Assembly (NCBI GenBank): GCA_946699065.1
Contig: CAMPDV010001209.1
Span: forward strand, 62,001 to 126,000
Source: Loxodes magnus
Lineage: Eukaryota > Ciliophora > Karyorelictea > Loxodida > Loxodidae
Direction: 5' to 3'
DNA length: 64,000 nucleotides
The position numbers were made by a program, and so were the translations under genes. A model generated the notes under the pieces. That model was given only the letters and a program-made list of their open reading frames with translations. It was not told the origin of the DNA and did no database searches. Positions 1 to 12,179 of this stretch are shown piece after piece; positions within the stretch are counted from its first letter, which is position 1; every line of letters begins with the position of its first letter.

Positions 1-503
1 ATAATCACGCTTTATAATCAGTAGAAAAGTTAAAGATATGAAACTAAAGTAAGTGATAAAACTGCTCTTAATTTCCATTCTAAATAGCAGATTTAATTTT
101 AGTAGTAGATAAAGATGAATAAAATATTTATTCTTTTGGAGGGTTAAATTAGAAAGGATAAACTTTAAAAGATATATGAAAATATAACATATAGAATGAT
201 AGATGAATTAAATAAAATTTGAGTCTTCCTGAAGCTGTTGTTAGGCCTATAGTTTGTTTAGAGCCTTTTATCATACTTGGAGGTGGTAAAAATTATTCTA
301 CTCAAGAATATTCAAGAAGAATATATAAAAGAAACAAAGAATAGTGACAATAAAGTTAAATTTTTAAAGATGTTGCGGCTTTAACAGAGATGAAAATAAG
401 AAATAACTATGGATATGTTTTTGCTTTAGAATAGCCAAGAGTTTCAATAATGAGGATTGATTTAGAAAAATTGAGTTATAGAAGTATTAGAAGTCATAAC
501 TGA
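1..503 (+). CDS. RING-Kelch protein, copy 1 (3' part only)
   Basis: This is the C-terminal part of a Kelch protein cut by the left edge of the window. The frame runs from base 3 with no indel relative to the best copies. It shows two Kelch blades with a double-glycine turn (IYSFGG, then FIILGG) and the usual Trp-containing strand (DIWKYN). It ends RSIRSHN followed by TGA TAA at 501-506. Trp is written TGA several times and Gln mostly TAA or TAG. The missing N-terminus should carry the RING domain seen at 22145, 40108 and 59011. Kelch propellers usually bind a partner protein, and a RING domain suggests ubiquitin-ligase activity; that is family knowledge, not shown here. The visible part looks intact. 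Confidence 0.8.
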
Positions 504-1100
504 TAAACATAATAATAATATCTATATTATTAATAGTATTTATAATAAATATAATTTAATATGTAAAGAAGTAGTTTAAAGATCTATAATTAGTTAAATA
601 TGTTACTACTTATTAAAATGGTTAAAGCGTCTGAAATAAATAAAGAATTAAATTTTATCTAAACATATTTAAAAATCTATTATTCAAATATTATCATTAA
701 TCAGATACTAACATATTACTTATAACACATACCAAAGCATATTCAACATAGTCAAAAGAACTATCTTTAAATACATCCTTATATTCAAATTATGCAAGTA
801 CTACTAAGATTACTATTTATCTAATCAAATCAAAACTATAATAAAATCATAATTAAGCTATACCTATATCTAAATACTAATTAAGTCATCACTACTATCA
901 TCAAGTAAGCATCTTAAACCCTTAAATACATTAATTCCTTTAATCATTTAAACTAAAATCTATATAATAAAAAATGTCCATTGTGTGACCAACAATAAAG
1001 CTAAGCCATTATAGCACCTACACTCTCGTTTAAAACTCAATCATAAGATAAGATAATATAATAGATTATCTTGACTTCAAAATTATTAGTTTTGTCACAA
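504..1100. other. Conserved 3' flank of the RING-Kelch gene, no clear gene
   Basis: This stretch follows the Kelch stop and recurs after the other three copies (23540-24190, 41504-42110, 60406-60950). It is AT-rich and nearly G-free in the middle. A short reading frame beginning MLLLIK at 600 is present in all copies, but its frame is broken by indels between copies, so I do not call it a gene. In this copy a Cys-x2-Cys pair (KKCPLCDQ) appears near 975; it is lost in the 24.0 kb copy. Confidence 0.45.
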
Positions 1101-1840
1101 ATCAAATTTTTTGTTAAGTTTAATAAAATTCACCTTCTACTTTAAATTTGTTCCGATCTTCGTTATCATGTCTCTTGACAAATCTGAATCTTTTCTTTCT
1201 CGGTATCTCTTCCGTGTCGAATCCTAGCAAACTTCTGTTGAAATTACTAGCAGCCGCTTGAATTTAAGGGGTATTCTAAATGATTTACAATCATTTTTTC
1301 TGAATATTCTGCCATCTTGCGTGCATCACAACTTATTTAAATTATATCATTATTTTTGGCTTTTGTATTCTTGTTTTTTAATAATCACCAACATTCTTTT
1401 ATTTTGTGTCCCATATTTTACAGTATCAGCATTTTTCTTTTCCTGATAATAAATTACTATGGTATTTTTACTTCTATGTCCATCGGAATGTTTCCTTGAT
1501 TTGGCATGATCTAATAAATCCATTTTTCACAAATTTGTTGATTATATTATCGGAAAAACTCTAATTTTGCTTCGTTCGCTTAAATTCTCTAATTAATTTG
1601 TTCAGTCGAAGGAATAAAGCTAAGTTGCTATTTGATCTCACTGCTATTGATGTGAATTCCACTGATGCTTTCCTATAGGGTTATTATATTTCTCTGTAGC
1701 TCTTGAAACGAATATTATAGCTTTTGGTTCTTGCTTAAGAGAAATTCCAGATCGATTAAGTAATAATTTTGAGCTTTGCTAGATAGGTGATTACTTTTTC
1801 GGGACCATTTTTTTATATATAAATTTTCGAGATTAATATG
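1101..1840 (-). pseudogene. CCHC zinc-knuckle (gag-like) protein, copy a, frameshifted
   Basis: On the minus strand a coherent protein starts near 1835. It has a helical, Gln/Ser-rich first half (for example LIDLEFLLSKNQKLQ and QELQRNIITLQESIS), then a zinc-knuckle-like segment near 1380-1440, and a charged C-terminus ending near 1140. In the knuckle the first Cys pair (KCWYCK) and the second half (MGHKIKECWWLLK) lie in adjacent frames, so there is a one-base frameshift inside it. A relative at 26150-26945 reads RCFYCQKVGHIFRRCW. A near-identical copy lies at 42110-42860. The element is absent after the RING-Kelch copies at 22.1 and 59.0 kb, so it behaves as an insertion. CCHC knuckles are typical of retroelement nucleic-acid-binding proteins; that assignment is inferred. 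Confidence 0.5.
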
Positions 1841-3966
1841 ATAAACTAGCAAGAATTACTCAGTAACATCCAAATCAAGTTTTGAGGATGGAGAAAGAAG
1901 CAAGGAAAATATGATGAACTAATAAAATACTCTTTAGGTTTAGATAACTGATTAGCTCAAACAAAAAAATAGTTAAAAGACTTCGGAAATATAAAAAAAC
2001 AGTTTTGCTTAAAATAAAAGGAACAATAGGATTTGATTGTAGAACAACTATGTACATAGAAATATTCGGATCACTTATCCAGAAAATATTCCTACTTGAC
2101 TAGAAGAAAAAAGATTAAGTGTAAAGTTAAATTAATTGGTAATATGAGGATATGTAAACTGTCAAAAAATTAGAAACAGTACTAAGTAATATAGAAGATA
2201 AAAATAAATCAAGCTAATAATCAGTTATATTGGAATATAAAAAAAGTGGTAGAATATGTAACAAGAAATAGCACACTTAAATAAAAGATATATAAATAAA
2301 AATTAAAAAATTAAAATTAAAGAAATTATAAAGAAGAGTAGCATGCAAAAATTTGGATCCTAAAGTATAAAATTGCTTAAATAATTATACGCGAGATAGG
2401 CAACAATTGATAGAATAATAAAAGATCATTTAACTGAATAAATGCTGAGATAAAATGATTTCTGCTACTTAGATATATGGAAAAGCCAAAGTTTAACACC
2501 ATGAGAGAAAAAATGGAATTGAACCTTATGAAAAAATAAGGTTCAATAAATAACTAGCTATTTTCACAATTATTATATGCAATTACTTTGAATAATAAAC
2601 AAGAAACAATATGAGAAAAGATAGCATACATAAAACCTGAACATAAATACAAACATTAGAGTAATTTGGTTTTGAAAAAGATTAAGCTAAATTGATGATA
2701 TTAAATAGAAAGAATCAAACAATGAAGATAAAGAAAATTTGAATATTTGAAATTAATTAAACATAAGAACTGATAATATAAGAGGAATAAAGTCGAACAA
2801 AGAAGAGTTATGTAAATGAATGCTTGAAAAAGATATATTATGGTGACTCAAGAAGTGTTTATAGATTGAATTAAAGATATGCTTGAAATAAAGGAATAAT
2901 GGAACTAGACTTAGTAAAGGAGTGGCTTTATATATTAAAGAAGAATTGATATGGAGAGAGTATGAAGTAAATGGAATAAAATGAAATACTGGAAGGGTTG
3001 TAATTTGTATGAATCTTACTTAATGTATATGCGCCTACTTGAGGAATAATGAATCGGTTTCTATGAAAGCCTAATTAAAAGCAATTTAAGTTTATAAGTA
3101 TAGTATGAGATTTAATGCACATATACATAATTTGTAGCAAATAAACTAAATCCAGTAGGATAGTAGCTATTAGAATTAATTAAAACTATAATGCAATAAT
3201 TCAGCATAAGATCCAACCTAGATTACTACAAAAGAAAGTTTAAGACTATTTTTTAAGGGACTAATAGCATAATTAGCATAAGAATTGTTTAGGAAAGAAT
3301 ACTAGATGATATCTATTAATTGTTAAAATAGCAGATATAGATCATAAGTAAGAAGGTTATATTACTAAAAACTGAAAATTGGAAAAATATTGGAAAAGCT
3401 TCACAATGAGCTACATATTCTTTGAAGCTGGTTAAGGTAGATAATGATATAGGAAAAATAAGAAGTTAAATTAAGTTGTGGATATGTTGCTAATACTTAA
3501 AAGAAACGTTTAAGAAATGAATTAAAAAAGTATCAAAAATAAATTTAATGAGATAAAGAAAATATTGTATACTAACATAAGATAACAAAAAGGAGATAAT
3601 GGATTGAAAAATTTAACATTTTCATGGACTAAATAAATAAAGGTAATTTGAATAGCAAACAGATATGTTTTCACCATTAAACTGTAATTATCTTACTATT
3701 TAATATCTAATTAAAAGGTAAGAACATGAATAATTTCTTTAAACTTAAGAAAATATTTTAGCTATATTAGCCTATTTGATTAACTCTTACTTTATAAGTT
3801 ATTGAGAAAATACTTTTGAGTAAAGAAAAGTGACTTTAATTCTATAACTAATCAATTAAATATAATAATTAATTAAATCCATTATAATGATAGTATTGAA
3901 GAAATACTAGCTAATAAGCAAAATTTACAAAACTTAAAATAAACTTTAAAACTATAAGCTGATAAC
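1841..3966 (+). mobile_element. LINE family B fragment, degraded (endonuclease and start of RT)
   Basis: This is a plus-strand non-LTR retrotransposon remnant. The N-terminal region is Gln/Lys-rich (KKQFCLKQKEQQD near 2000). The start of an APE-type endonuclease is recognisable at 2745-2860 (INIRTDNIRGIK then NKEELCKWMLEKD), and 3700-3830 resembles the beginning of an RT domain (KKGKNMNNFFK, then YQPI and VIEKILLS). Frame breaks are frequent compared with the cleaner copy at 10400-12060. It matches 42861-44952 closely. The copy at 24190-24760 keeps only the last part. Homology with those copies stops at 3966, where a different element begins. It is not expected to be active. Confidence 0.6.
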
Positions 3967-4362
3967 TATCAATATGGAAACTAATTCAAAATCGCTAATT
4001 TAAACTCTTAGCGACTCTTATCTAGCAATAAAGAAGCTGTGATCTTATAAAAAAAGCATAGGCAGATGTTTACACTTTCATAAATCTAGAATTTGGAAAC
4101 GCTTCAACTGAAGTAAATAAAATGAATAGTCAATTTAATAAGATAAATACTAAAACAATGTAGCTAATAGACAATAAATACTTTTCTTAGGGTTCCACTA
4201 AGATAACTTAAATATTCCTTGGAGCGATGTCATCAGTTGAAGCGCATTTTAAAAGTTGAGAAATATACTGTTGAAAAGGAATTTTGGCGGCACAGTTGAA
4301 TAAAAGGTATAAATGTTAAATAATAGGGGGAATAATAAAGATATTTAAGATAGAAGATTTGA

Positions 4363-5830
4363 ATGAATAAAAATGAAAATAATAAGGGAATTATAGAATA
4401 TTCCATATTTACTTAAAATTTAGAGTATAATCATGTATAGTACTAAAATTAAAAATTCAATAATCTTTTAAACCAAGAGAATTAAGAAAATTAAAATCTA
4501 AAAAATATAAATAATCTTGAAATCAAAAACATATAACTTTAAGCTTAACTTATTGAAGTAAAGGATCAAATGTAATCCTAAGAGTTTGAAACTAGTAAAA
4601 AATAGTTCTTAAATTAGATTAAAGAACTTGAATAATAAATATAAAATCTATAAAATAATCAAATTATTCTTAAAAATTTCTATCAACTTAAGAAAATGAG
4701 GAAAGGATTATAAGTAAGTATGAAGCAGTAATAGAATAGTACAAAGTGTATGTAAATAAAACTTATAAGAAACTAAAGAAAATTTAAAATTAAATACTAA
4801 AATCTAAATACTAAAAGTAATAACAATAGTTTAAATATAATTAATTAATTTTTGGAAAAAAGCAAAATAATTCTAAAGAGATAGAAGTTTAAACAGATTT
4901 AATTTCTCAATATAATAATTAAACTGCATAAACTGATGAAATTAATTAAATCTATTAAATAGCCAATAGTTGATAATTTAAAATTAATTATTTATAAATA
5001 AAGACTAATAACTATAAAGCTAATAACTTTAAATAATCAGCTAAAAATATAAAATTAGTAGAATTTTAAATAAAGCATGGAGTTTCAAGAAGAATTATAA
5101 TAAAAAGATATGGAATTTCAAATATTGATATCTTAAAAGCATAATGAAATTGAAAAATTAAAAACTTCTAATATATAATAACTACTAGCCATAGAAAAAT
5201 CTAATATAGACATATAAAAACAATATTATCTCAAACTTTAATAAACAGCAGAAAATTCTACCTAAACAGAATTACTAAGCTAAAATAAATAAATTTAGAC
5301 AGATTAAAACCTTTAAATAAAATGTAATGTAGAAAATAAAATTATCTAAACAATTAATTTATAATAAGATTAGGAAATTTAAGTTTAATGATAACATTAA
5401 GAAGTTTAAGTTAACACTGAAAAATTGGAATAAAGTTAAAAATTTTGTCAAACAAACTTTATAGATATAAATCACTAAAAACTTCAATAAACATATCATT
5501 AACTTAATATGGAATTTATTTTAAATATCTAGAATAACTTAGAAAACTGGAAGAAATTAAGAAAATAAGAAATTAATAATTATTTAAGCAAGAGACTCAA
5601 CCTTGGAAAAAAGAATAGCAGATTTAGACAACTAATATTTAAATCAACATTGCAACTCAAACTACTAATAACTATTTTAATTAACTCAAGAGGAAACATG
5701 AAGAAGAAATTAATATGAAATGAAAAACATACAAGGAAGATATGTAACAATAAATAAAGAATTAACATAAGGTACAGTAGATAGTACAAAAAATAGTAAT
5801 AGACAAAAAGCTGTTAGAGGAATATACAAC
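4363..5830 (+). pseudogene. Coiled-coil N-terminal region of LINE A (or fused coiled-coil gene)
   Basis: From an ATG at 4363 the frame gives MNKNENNKGIIEYSIF, then a long heptad-rich, Gln-rich stretch (for example QLQAQLIEVKDQMQSQEFE and IKELEQQIQNLQNNQ). Most Gln codons are TAA. Near 5585 the best frame has shifted (LEKRIADLDNQYLNQ), so at least one frameshift lies between. A second frame then leads without interruption into the endonuclease. LINE first proteins often carry coiled coils. A host coiled-coil gene captured upstream of the LINE is the alternative. It occurs once in the window. Confidence 0.5.
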
Positions 5831-5959
5831 TCAGGTAATTTACATTCTAATCTAATTTTACCATTAACACCCTGAAATTAGAAAAGAATTAGTACATATT
5901 TAGGTTGATAAAAAAGGGATAAAATAAATATGTATTTATAAAGGAGGATTACCTGCAGC

Positions 5960-6660
5960 ACAAAAATAATTAAAAATAGGACATATTAATATAAATTCGA
6001 TTGGCAGTAAATAATTTGCTTTATAATCTTTTATAATTGATAATGATTTTGATATTTTCTCTATAAATGAAACATAAGACTAACATAGCCCTATAATAAT
6101 AGAATAGTATCGTACATATTTTTAAAATGCTAATATTAGAGCAAGAGGAGTATGTCTATTAGTAAAGAAGTAACTTGATTCTTGTTAAAATGAATTAGAT
6201 TTCTCTTCCTGGACATTTTATTAGTATAAGAATTGGGTATTTAACAGTTGCTTCATGCTATTTGCCTACAAATGAAAAGCCAACAAAGAACTTGCTTATG
6301 AATATCTTTCTAATATAATAATGACAATTAGAGGCCTACTATTCTTTGTGGTGATTTCAATGCTTTACTTCCTAATTTGGGCAGTAATTAATCACAAATT
6401 AACAATAATACTTAAAGACTATTAGATTTCATAAAAGCAAATGACCTAATAGTATTGAATGATTAATAATACAACACATTCACTCATAGAGTAAACAACT
6501 AAAATTACTGTAATGATTATTTCCTAGCAACTAAACACTTGAATATTGATGATTTCTCTAATTTTTGTGTGATTCAAAATTGGGGTTTTCATACTGATCA
6601 TTTCCCATTAATTATTACTCTATGATTTAACTAGAATATATCAAAATTAAGAATATCGTT
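5960..6660 (+). pseudogene. LINE A APE-type endonuclease domain
   Basis: The domain starts IGHININSI and has SINETQ (a Glu-Thr pair typical of strand 2 in this fold). It continues to the Asp-Asn catalytic motif CGDFNA and ends with TDHFPLIITL, equivalent to the S/TDH motif that holds the catalytic His. This fold nicks target DNA to start target-primed reverse transcription. Two frame changes, near 6190 and near 6280-6330, break the domain. The key residues Glu, Asp-x-Asn and Asp-His can all be seen. Confidence 0.75.
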
Positions 6661-7194
6661 TACTCTTTAAAATTTCAAAATTGTAGGATCCTAATGTAAG
6701 AAGATAATATCAAAATCTTTATTAGGGATAGTTCTCCCAATTTAAACAAATAGAATAAAATAATGTTGAAAAGTAGTACTAATTTATCTGTGATTTAATT
6801 AATATTAATGCTCAGATTGCACTTAGCAAGTGTACAAAAAACATTATTATCAACTTCCAGTTCATCTAAATAACATAATATTTAATACTCAAATTCTTTA
6901 AGCTGGGCCTCAAAATTAAGAAATTCTCAACTTATCAACAATAAAAAATACTAATTTTGGAAATTAAAAAAGACATAAGAAAAACATCAAAATCTTAATA
7001 AGAATGCATAAATAATGTTCAAATAAGCAAAAACTTTAATTAATCCAAAATACTAATTAGATTCATTTTAATTATCAGTAGCAATAGCTATTTATTTCAA
7101 ATTCACTAAATTCACTTTTTCACAAACATTCAAATTTAAATAAAGAAGAGATTCAAAATTCAAATACAAACATTAATACAATATATCAAAATTA

Positions 7195-8440
7195 ACCTCT
7201 ATTTTTATCCTTCTTTATAAGAAACGCCTCTTTTAAAGAATCTCAAATTCAATAAATAATCAATCAATTAGCAAATACCAAAGCCTCAGGTAGTGATGCT
7301 TTAAAACCAGAATTATTCAATATGGAGGATAGGAATTACATAATATAGTTACAAGCTTTAGTAACAATAAGCTAGGAACACACCAAATTAATTTAAAAGA
7401 ATTCATATTTTACCTATTTTCAAAAAAGGAAGTAAAAGTGTCTCAAGAAATTGAAGACCAATAGCCTACTGAATTGCTTACTTAAAATAAAGCATTAACT
7501 TAAAGACTATATAATTTAATATATGAAAGAAATATCATTCATCAAGCTTGATTTGGCTTTTATCGGAAAAGATCTAAATTTGAACAATTTAATAGATTAT
7601 TGACTTGCATCGTAGATGGTCATAAAAAACAGTTAATTGCCACTCTAATAGACGTAGAAAAAATGTTTGACAGTATAACAAGGAAATTGCTATTTGAACA
7701 TCTAAGAAGACTTAGATTACCTCTGGGATTGATAATAGCACTTGTATCTTTTTATGAAAATATTGATGCTAAGTTCCTTATTGATGGTAATATCACAAAA
7801 TCACTTAAGTTAAATAACGGAGTATTATAAGGATGCAGTCGAGGACCTGTACTTACAATACTTTACTATGATAAGGTAATTAGATTCTTAGAAGAAAAAT
7901 AACATAAATATATATGGCTATAATATCTGCTAGAGAAATTTTGTGGTTCGTGGCTTTTCAGACAACTTAATTGAGCTTTCTAATTCATAGTAACATGCAT
8001 AAAAATTACTTGAAGCCATTAAAAAAATGTTTTCTTGAGTAAAACTAAATATAAATGTGGAAATGTGAAGTAATTTAGTTCTTAAAAAAGAAAGAAAAAT
8101 AGAATTTAAATAAATTTAAATATTAATGGAATTCCTATTGTTTAAAAGGTCGAAATTACATATCTTGAATACAAATTGGGAAATAAATAAAATTATAAAC
8201 TACACTGTGCAAGTAAAATATCTGAATTCAGAGTAACAGTTTTGAAAGCATCACCAATTCTTTTTAAGTACGGAGTAATATCACCGTTCAATTTTAGAAC
8301 ACTTTACAGAACATTTATATTGGCCAAAATTTAGTATGGAAGTGATATAACTCCTTGAAGTATCATTTCTGGACTTAAAGGAATGAAAAATAAATAACTA
8401 AATTACAAAGACTCATTTCAAGGAAAGCATTTAAATCTCC
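7195..8440 (+). pseudogene. LINE A reverse transcriptase domain, catalytic box destroyed
   Basis: Visible RT motifs are the first catalytic Asp region (LIDVEKMFDSI, about 7650-7680), the QG motif (NNGVLQGCSRGPVLT) and, after the palm, RGFSDNLIELSNS. Between them the sequence where YADD is expected reads without the two Asp in any frame, beside a frameshift. The thumb or C-terminal part is recognisable (KASPILFKYGVISPFN, YGSDITPWSI). An RT without its YADD Asp pair cannot polymerise, so this copy is dead. Confidence 0.7.
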
Positions 8441-8730
8441 TTTATCGGCATTAAATGAATCTTACTTCATTGATCTTAATTGACTTCCGTTTACACACAT
8501 GACAATATTAAAATTCATGCGTTTTTATTTTGAGTTAGAATAAATCAGTAGAGAAAATCTGAACTCTGATATAACATTGTTGTTTTCTAAATGCAAGCAG
8601 TAAAATTTGCCATATAAGAATACATAAATAAAAGCCTTGAATAATATAAAATTGATATTGAAAGTATGACAAATCTAAAATAATTTAATTAGCATAATAT
8701 TCTAAGAGTTAAAATATTTTATAAGAATGT

Positions 8731-9300
8731 TTATAAAGGAAGGCACAAATGCCTACAGCTTAAAGATAATTGTAATCTATTTGAAATAATCAAAGTGTGT
8801 TTCCTGAAATAACTTATACTAACTTTAACAGATATAGAATATAAGACATAACTTCTATTTTCAAACTGAGGATATTCACCTATAATTTCGAATACGAACT
8901 TGGTTTGCGTCACATAAGCACATAAAATGGAATTGATTGTGCATGTGGTTTAGCTCATGCCGAACTCGATCATATATTTGAATTTACTTTATATAAAGAT
9001 GTCTTTTAGGAATTATCTAATCGAAAAATATTTAATGACAAAGATTATAAAAAACTAATTCTGTACGACTAAATCTATATTAATTCAAACTTTGCAAAAA
9101 GTAAAACCTTTAAGATTGACAAATATATTAAAAATTTTCATCAAAAATTGATTAAAAAAAGGATATAAATTTTAAAATTTGATAGCTGAAACAAAAAGAT
9201 AAACTGATAGGAGAATAGATATAATTTAAGAAAGAAACTTAAATGATGGTTGTGAATACAAATAATAAGAAAATTGAAAATAAGAAGAGAGAGAGAAAAA
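8731..9300 (+). pseudogene. LINE A C-terminal Cys/His region
   Basis: From about 8840 the frame gives a coherent tail. A Cys-Ala-Cys followed by His and an E-x-x-H segment starts at 8938, then basic helices (SKTFKIDKYIKNFHQK), then a charged end (RERKMREHNLE near 9295). Several L1- and CR1-like LINE proteins end in such a segment, presumed to bind nucleic acid. Frame breaks occur near 8900. A short TTA-type microsatellite at 9473-9491 lies just beyond and may mark the 3' tail. Confidence 0.5.
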
Positions 9301-9472
9301 TGCGAGAACACAATTTAGAACTAATATAGAAAAAAAAGAACAGGAGCAGGAAATATTAACTAGAGGTTGATAATAAACTTGCATAAACTCTTATATTAAC
9401 ATAATTCGCATGAAATATAACTATAAGTAGTGCAATTATGTCCCAATACTCAAAGTATTGAAACTTTTTTAT

Positions 9473-9491
9473 CTTATTATTATTATTATCC
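9473..9491. repeat. Trinucleotide microsatellite (TAT)n
   Basis: A short run of TAT/TTA repeats sits just after the last recognisable LINE A coding sequence. Simple-repeat tails are common at LINE 3' ends, which fits its position, but no duplicated target site is visible. Confidence 0.6.
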
Positions 9492-9539
9492 CTGAGTTAT
9501 TTAATTTATTCCTTATACTATTATAAATAATAGGTTTTT

Positions 9540-10400
9540 TATTTGATTTATTATCCTTATTACTCTAATAAGTCAATATAACTTTTATTGTTGTTTTCCA
9601 ACTAAACATCAGCAGTTTTTAACGCCTCTTACTCAATAACAAGATTCTTATCTACTCTTAGTAATCGAGATTCTCTTATTATAACTTTTTTAACTAATTT
9701 TATAATTAAGTGATTGTTGGTTAACTAACAGTAAGTTCCTATTGAAGATTTACTTATTTCTATTGAAGCTCTTAAATTTCTTAAACATATTAAATCCATT
9801 TGATTTGTAGTTAGCTATCCTTATTCAGTAACTAATGAGTAACATAGAAGATTAGAACAACGAATTACTAATACTTAGAAGATAACTTATTTGTAGCAAA
9901 TTAATAACGGAAGAATAACTCTGAACTTAATCATAATAAAATTTTAATACGACACAAAAATGGAAATAGAAAAAATACCAATAGATTAAAAACAGAATTG
10001 AATCCAGAAGGAGAAATGATTGCTACAAGTTTCATTAAAAGATTAGAAAATATAGAAAATAAATTATCATAAAAAAGAACGAAATAAAGACAATAATACA
10101 AACTTTGTTGATGTTGCAAATCAAATCAACATATTTTAAAAAACTGTTGATAATGAAAGAAAATAAACGAATAAGAGCAGAAAAGAACATGGAGACAACT
10201 CAATAAACTATGAATAACTCCAACAGGGATCTACAAATAAGAGCTTTTTGCAAGGCCACTTGAACGGTTACAGTGGTAACCTTCCACTTAATAAAAAGGT
10301 CGTGGATCACACCCACGTTAAAAAAACTGTCCGCAGGAACTGGTTGCAATTCCAGAGAATGCAAAACTCTACTAACTTTAAGTATATTATTATTATTATT
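9540..10400 (+). pseudogene. Retroelement ORF1-like protein, PEGE motif, frameshifted
   Basis: A coherent frame from about 9540 reads NASYSITRFLSTLSN, then IEALKFLKHIKSIWFVVSY, then from the ATG at 9960 MEIEKIPIDQKTELNPEGEM and ATSFIKRLENIENKL. The motif NPEGE followed by ATSF resembles DPEGE and QATFV at 27650. Near 10075, beside an A run, the best frame shifts; the new frame reads NFVDVANQINIFQKT, then SFLQGHLNGYSGNLPLNKK and VVDHTHVKKTVRRNW. It then runs through an in-frame (ATT)7 into the LINE B sequence at 10400. This suggests one long LINE B open frame with indels, or an ORF1 next to its ORF2. Function is inferred from position only. Confidence 0.45.
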
Positions 10401-10405
10401 ATTAT
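10384..10405. repeat. (ATT)7 microsatellite, in frame as poly-Ile
   Basis: Seven ATT units lie in the frame that joins the ORF1-like region to the LINE B reading frame. The homologous copy at 62050-62065 lacks it, so it is a local expansion or the remains of a LINE tail. Confidence 0.6.
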
Positions 10406-12060
10406 AAATTCTCTAAGATAAACAATGGCAACATTAATTTTTTGATATTTTTATCAAGAAGAGAAATATTAATAAATACTACAATAATAATAGCTACTTA
10501 ATTCACTACTTTTAAGTATTTTTAAAAATTTAGTGCCAGCAGAAAAACAGTTAAAAGCCTTCGAAAATACAAAAAAACAGTTTTACATTCAGTAAAGGGA
10601 GCAACATGATTTTATGTAGAACTATTACGTACCTAGAATTATCAGAAATCACTTATCAGAAAATATTCCTATTTGACTAGATGAAAAAAAATTACGTGTA
10701 AAATTAAGCCATTCGGCAACATATGATAATGAGTAAACTGTCTAAAATTGGACGCAGCACTAAATGTTGTAGAAGATAAAAAAACAATAAAATTAATAAT
10801 CAATTTTGCTGAATTATCAAAAAAGCGTTAAAATATGTAACAAGAAATAGCACACTAAAATAAAAGATACATAAATAAAAATAGAAAACCTAAAGAAATT
10901 ATAAGACGAGTAGCAAGCAAAAATTTGAATTCTAAAGTAAAATTTTTTTAATTTAATTATTTAAATGATACACTAGATAGGCAATAATTGAAAGAATAAT
11001 AAAAGATCATCCAACTGAATGAATACTGAGATAAAATGATTAAAGCTACCTAAGATCTATGGAAAAGCCAAAGTTTAACACCATGAGAGAAAAAATGGAA
11101 TTACTAGAACTTTTTGAAAAAAATAAGTTTCAATCAGTAACTAGCTCACTTCCGTATTAATAGATGAAACTATTTTAATAATAATCCAAAAAAATTTTCT
11201 CAAAAAAATAGCATACATTAAACTTAAACATACATAAACATTAGAGTAATTTTGTTTTGAAAAAGACTAAGCAAGTGACACTAATTTGATATTTGATACT
11301 AAATAGAAAGAATCAAATAATGAAGATCAAGAAAATTTGAATATTTGAAATTAATAAAGTATAAGAACTGATAGTGTAAGAGGAATCAAGTTGAACAAAG
11401 AAGAGTTAAGTAAATTTATGCTTGAAAAAATATAGATATTATGGTGACTCAAGAAATGTTTAATGATTCAATTAAAGATATGCCCTAAATAATCGGATAT
11501 CGCGTAGTTAAAAAGCCAGGAGCTAGACTTAGTAAAGGAATGATTTTATATATTAAAGAACTATTTTTATACAAAGTTAAAGGGCATGATGCAAATGGAC
11601 TAAAATAAAATGAAATACTCTAAGGCGGCAGATTAATTTGTATGAATCTTGATGATAGATTTAAATTTATCAATGTATATGTGCCTACAACACTTGAGTA
11701 GGAATAACTAATTCCTTTCTATGAAAACCTAAAATAATTCAAATACATAACAAATAGTTTAAGTTTATAAAATACTATAATATGAGATTTAATGCACATA
11801 TACATAAATTCTACCAAATTAACTAAATCCAGCAGAATAATAGCTATTAAAAATAATGAATTAATTCAAACTAGAATGGAATGATCCAGCAAAAGACCCA
11901 ACCCAGATTACTACAACAGGAAAAAAAAGTTTAAAATTGAATATTTTTTAACGGACTAATGAATTAGTTGACATAAGAATTTTTAAGGAAAGAATGTTAG
12001 ATGATTATTAATCTGAGTAATTAGTTGTTAAATTTGTAGAAAAAAGCAGATATAGATCAT
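10400..12060 (+). mobile_element. LINE family B, better-preserved endonuclease copy
   Basis: The reading frame is clean over the first 400 bases (NLVPAEKQLKAFENTKKQ, then NYYVPRIIRNHLSENIPIW with Trp as TGA). The endonuclease begins near 11390 (NKEELSKFMLEK, IDIMVTQEMFND, IIGYRVVKKPGARLSKGM). It continues at 11640-11990 with INVYVPTTLEQEQLIPFYE, DLMHIY in place of the usual GDLNAHI, and NPDYYNRKKKFKIEYFLT. The Gln-Glu of strand 2 is present, but the Asp-x-Asn motif reads DLM, so the active site is altered. RT is missing: the element ends near 12060 against the WD40 relic. The copy at 62063-63760 has the same right-hand junction. Confidence 0.65.
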
Positions 12061-12179
12061 AAAATATTATAAACTATAAAAGCTTAAAAGATTTTTATAT
12101 TTATAAATTCTTTTATAAATACTTACATGAATTTACTTAATTTTATGAATTTACTTCTTAAATTGTAAAAATTTTAAAG

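Larger units (their letters stand above)
3967..9300 (+). mobile_element. LINE family A, near full length but inactivated
   Basis: This plus-strand non-LTR retrotransposon has the usual order of domains. A long Gln-rich coiled coil lies at 4363-5830 and passes into an APE-type endonuclease at about 5970-6650. There the motifs CGDFNA (6347-6364), NDYFLATKH and TDHFPL (about 6592-6609) are clear. An RT domain follows (7240-8420), with LIDVEKMFDSI and NNGVLQGCSRGP (about 7813-7850). A C-terminal Cys/His segment begins at 8938 (CACGLAHAELDHIFEF), as in several LINE clades. Several one-base frameshifts occur, and the place of the catalytic YADD box (about 7918-7935) is scrambled. I see no flanking target-site duplication. 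Confidence 0.75.

Noticed and set aside
10085..10160. Perfect C-x2-C-x4-H-x4-C zinc knuckle in one frame
   Set aside because: The adjacent frame is more protein-like through and beyond this stretch, so the Cys/His spacing may be chance. I kept it out of the feature call.
10235..10325. tRNA-like pattern (D-arm-like GTTACAGTGGTAAC and T-arm-like CGTGGATCACACCCACG)
   Set aside because: The acceptor stem pairs poorly and the anticodon arm lacks a seven-base loop. The same bases translate as a coherent part of the ORF1-like protein.
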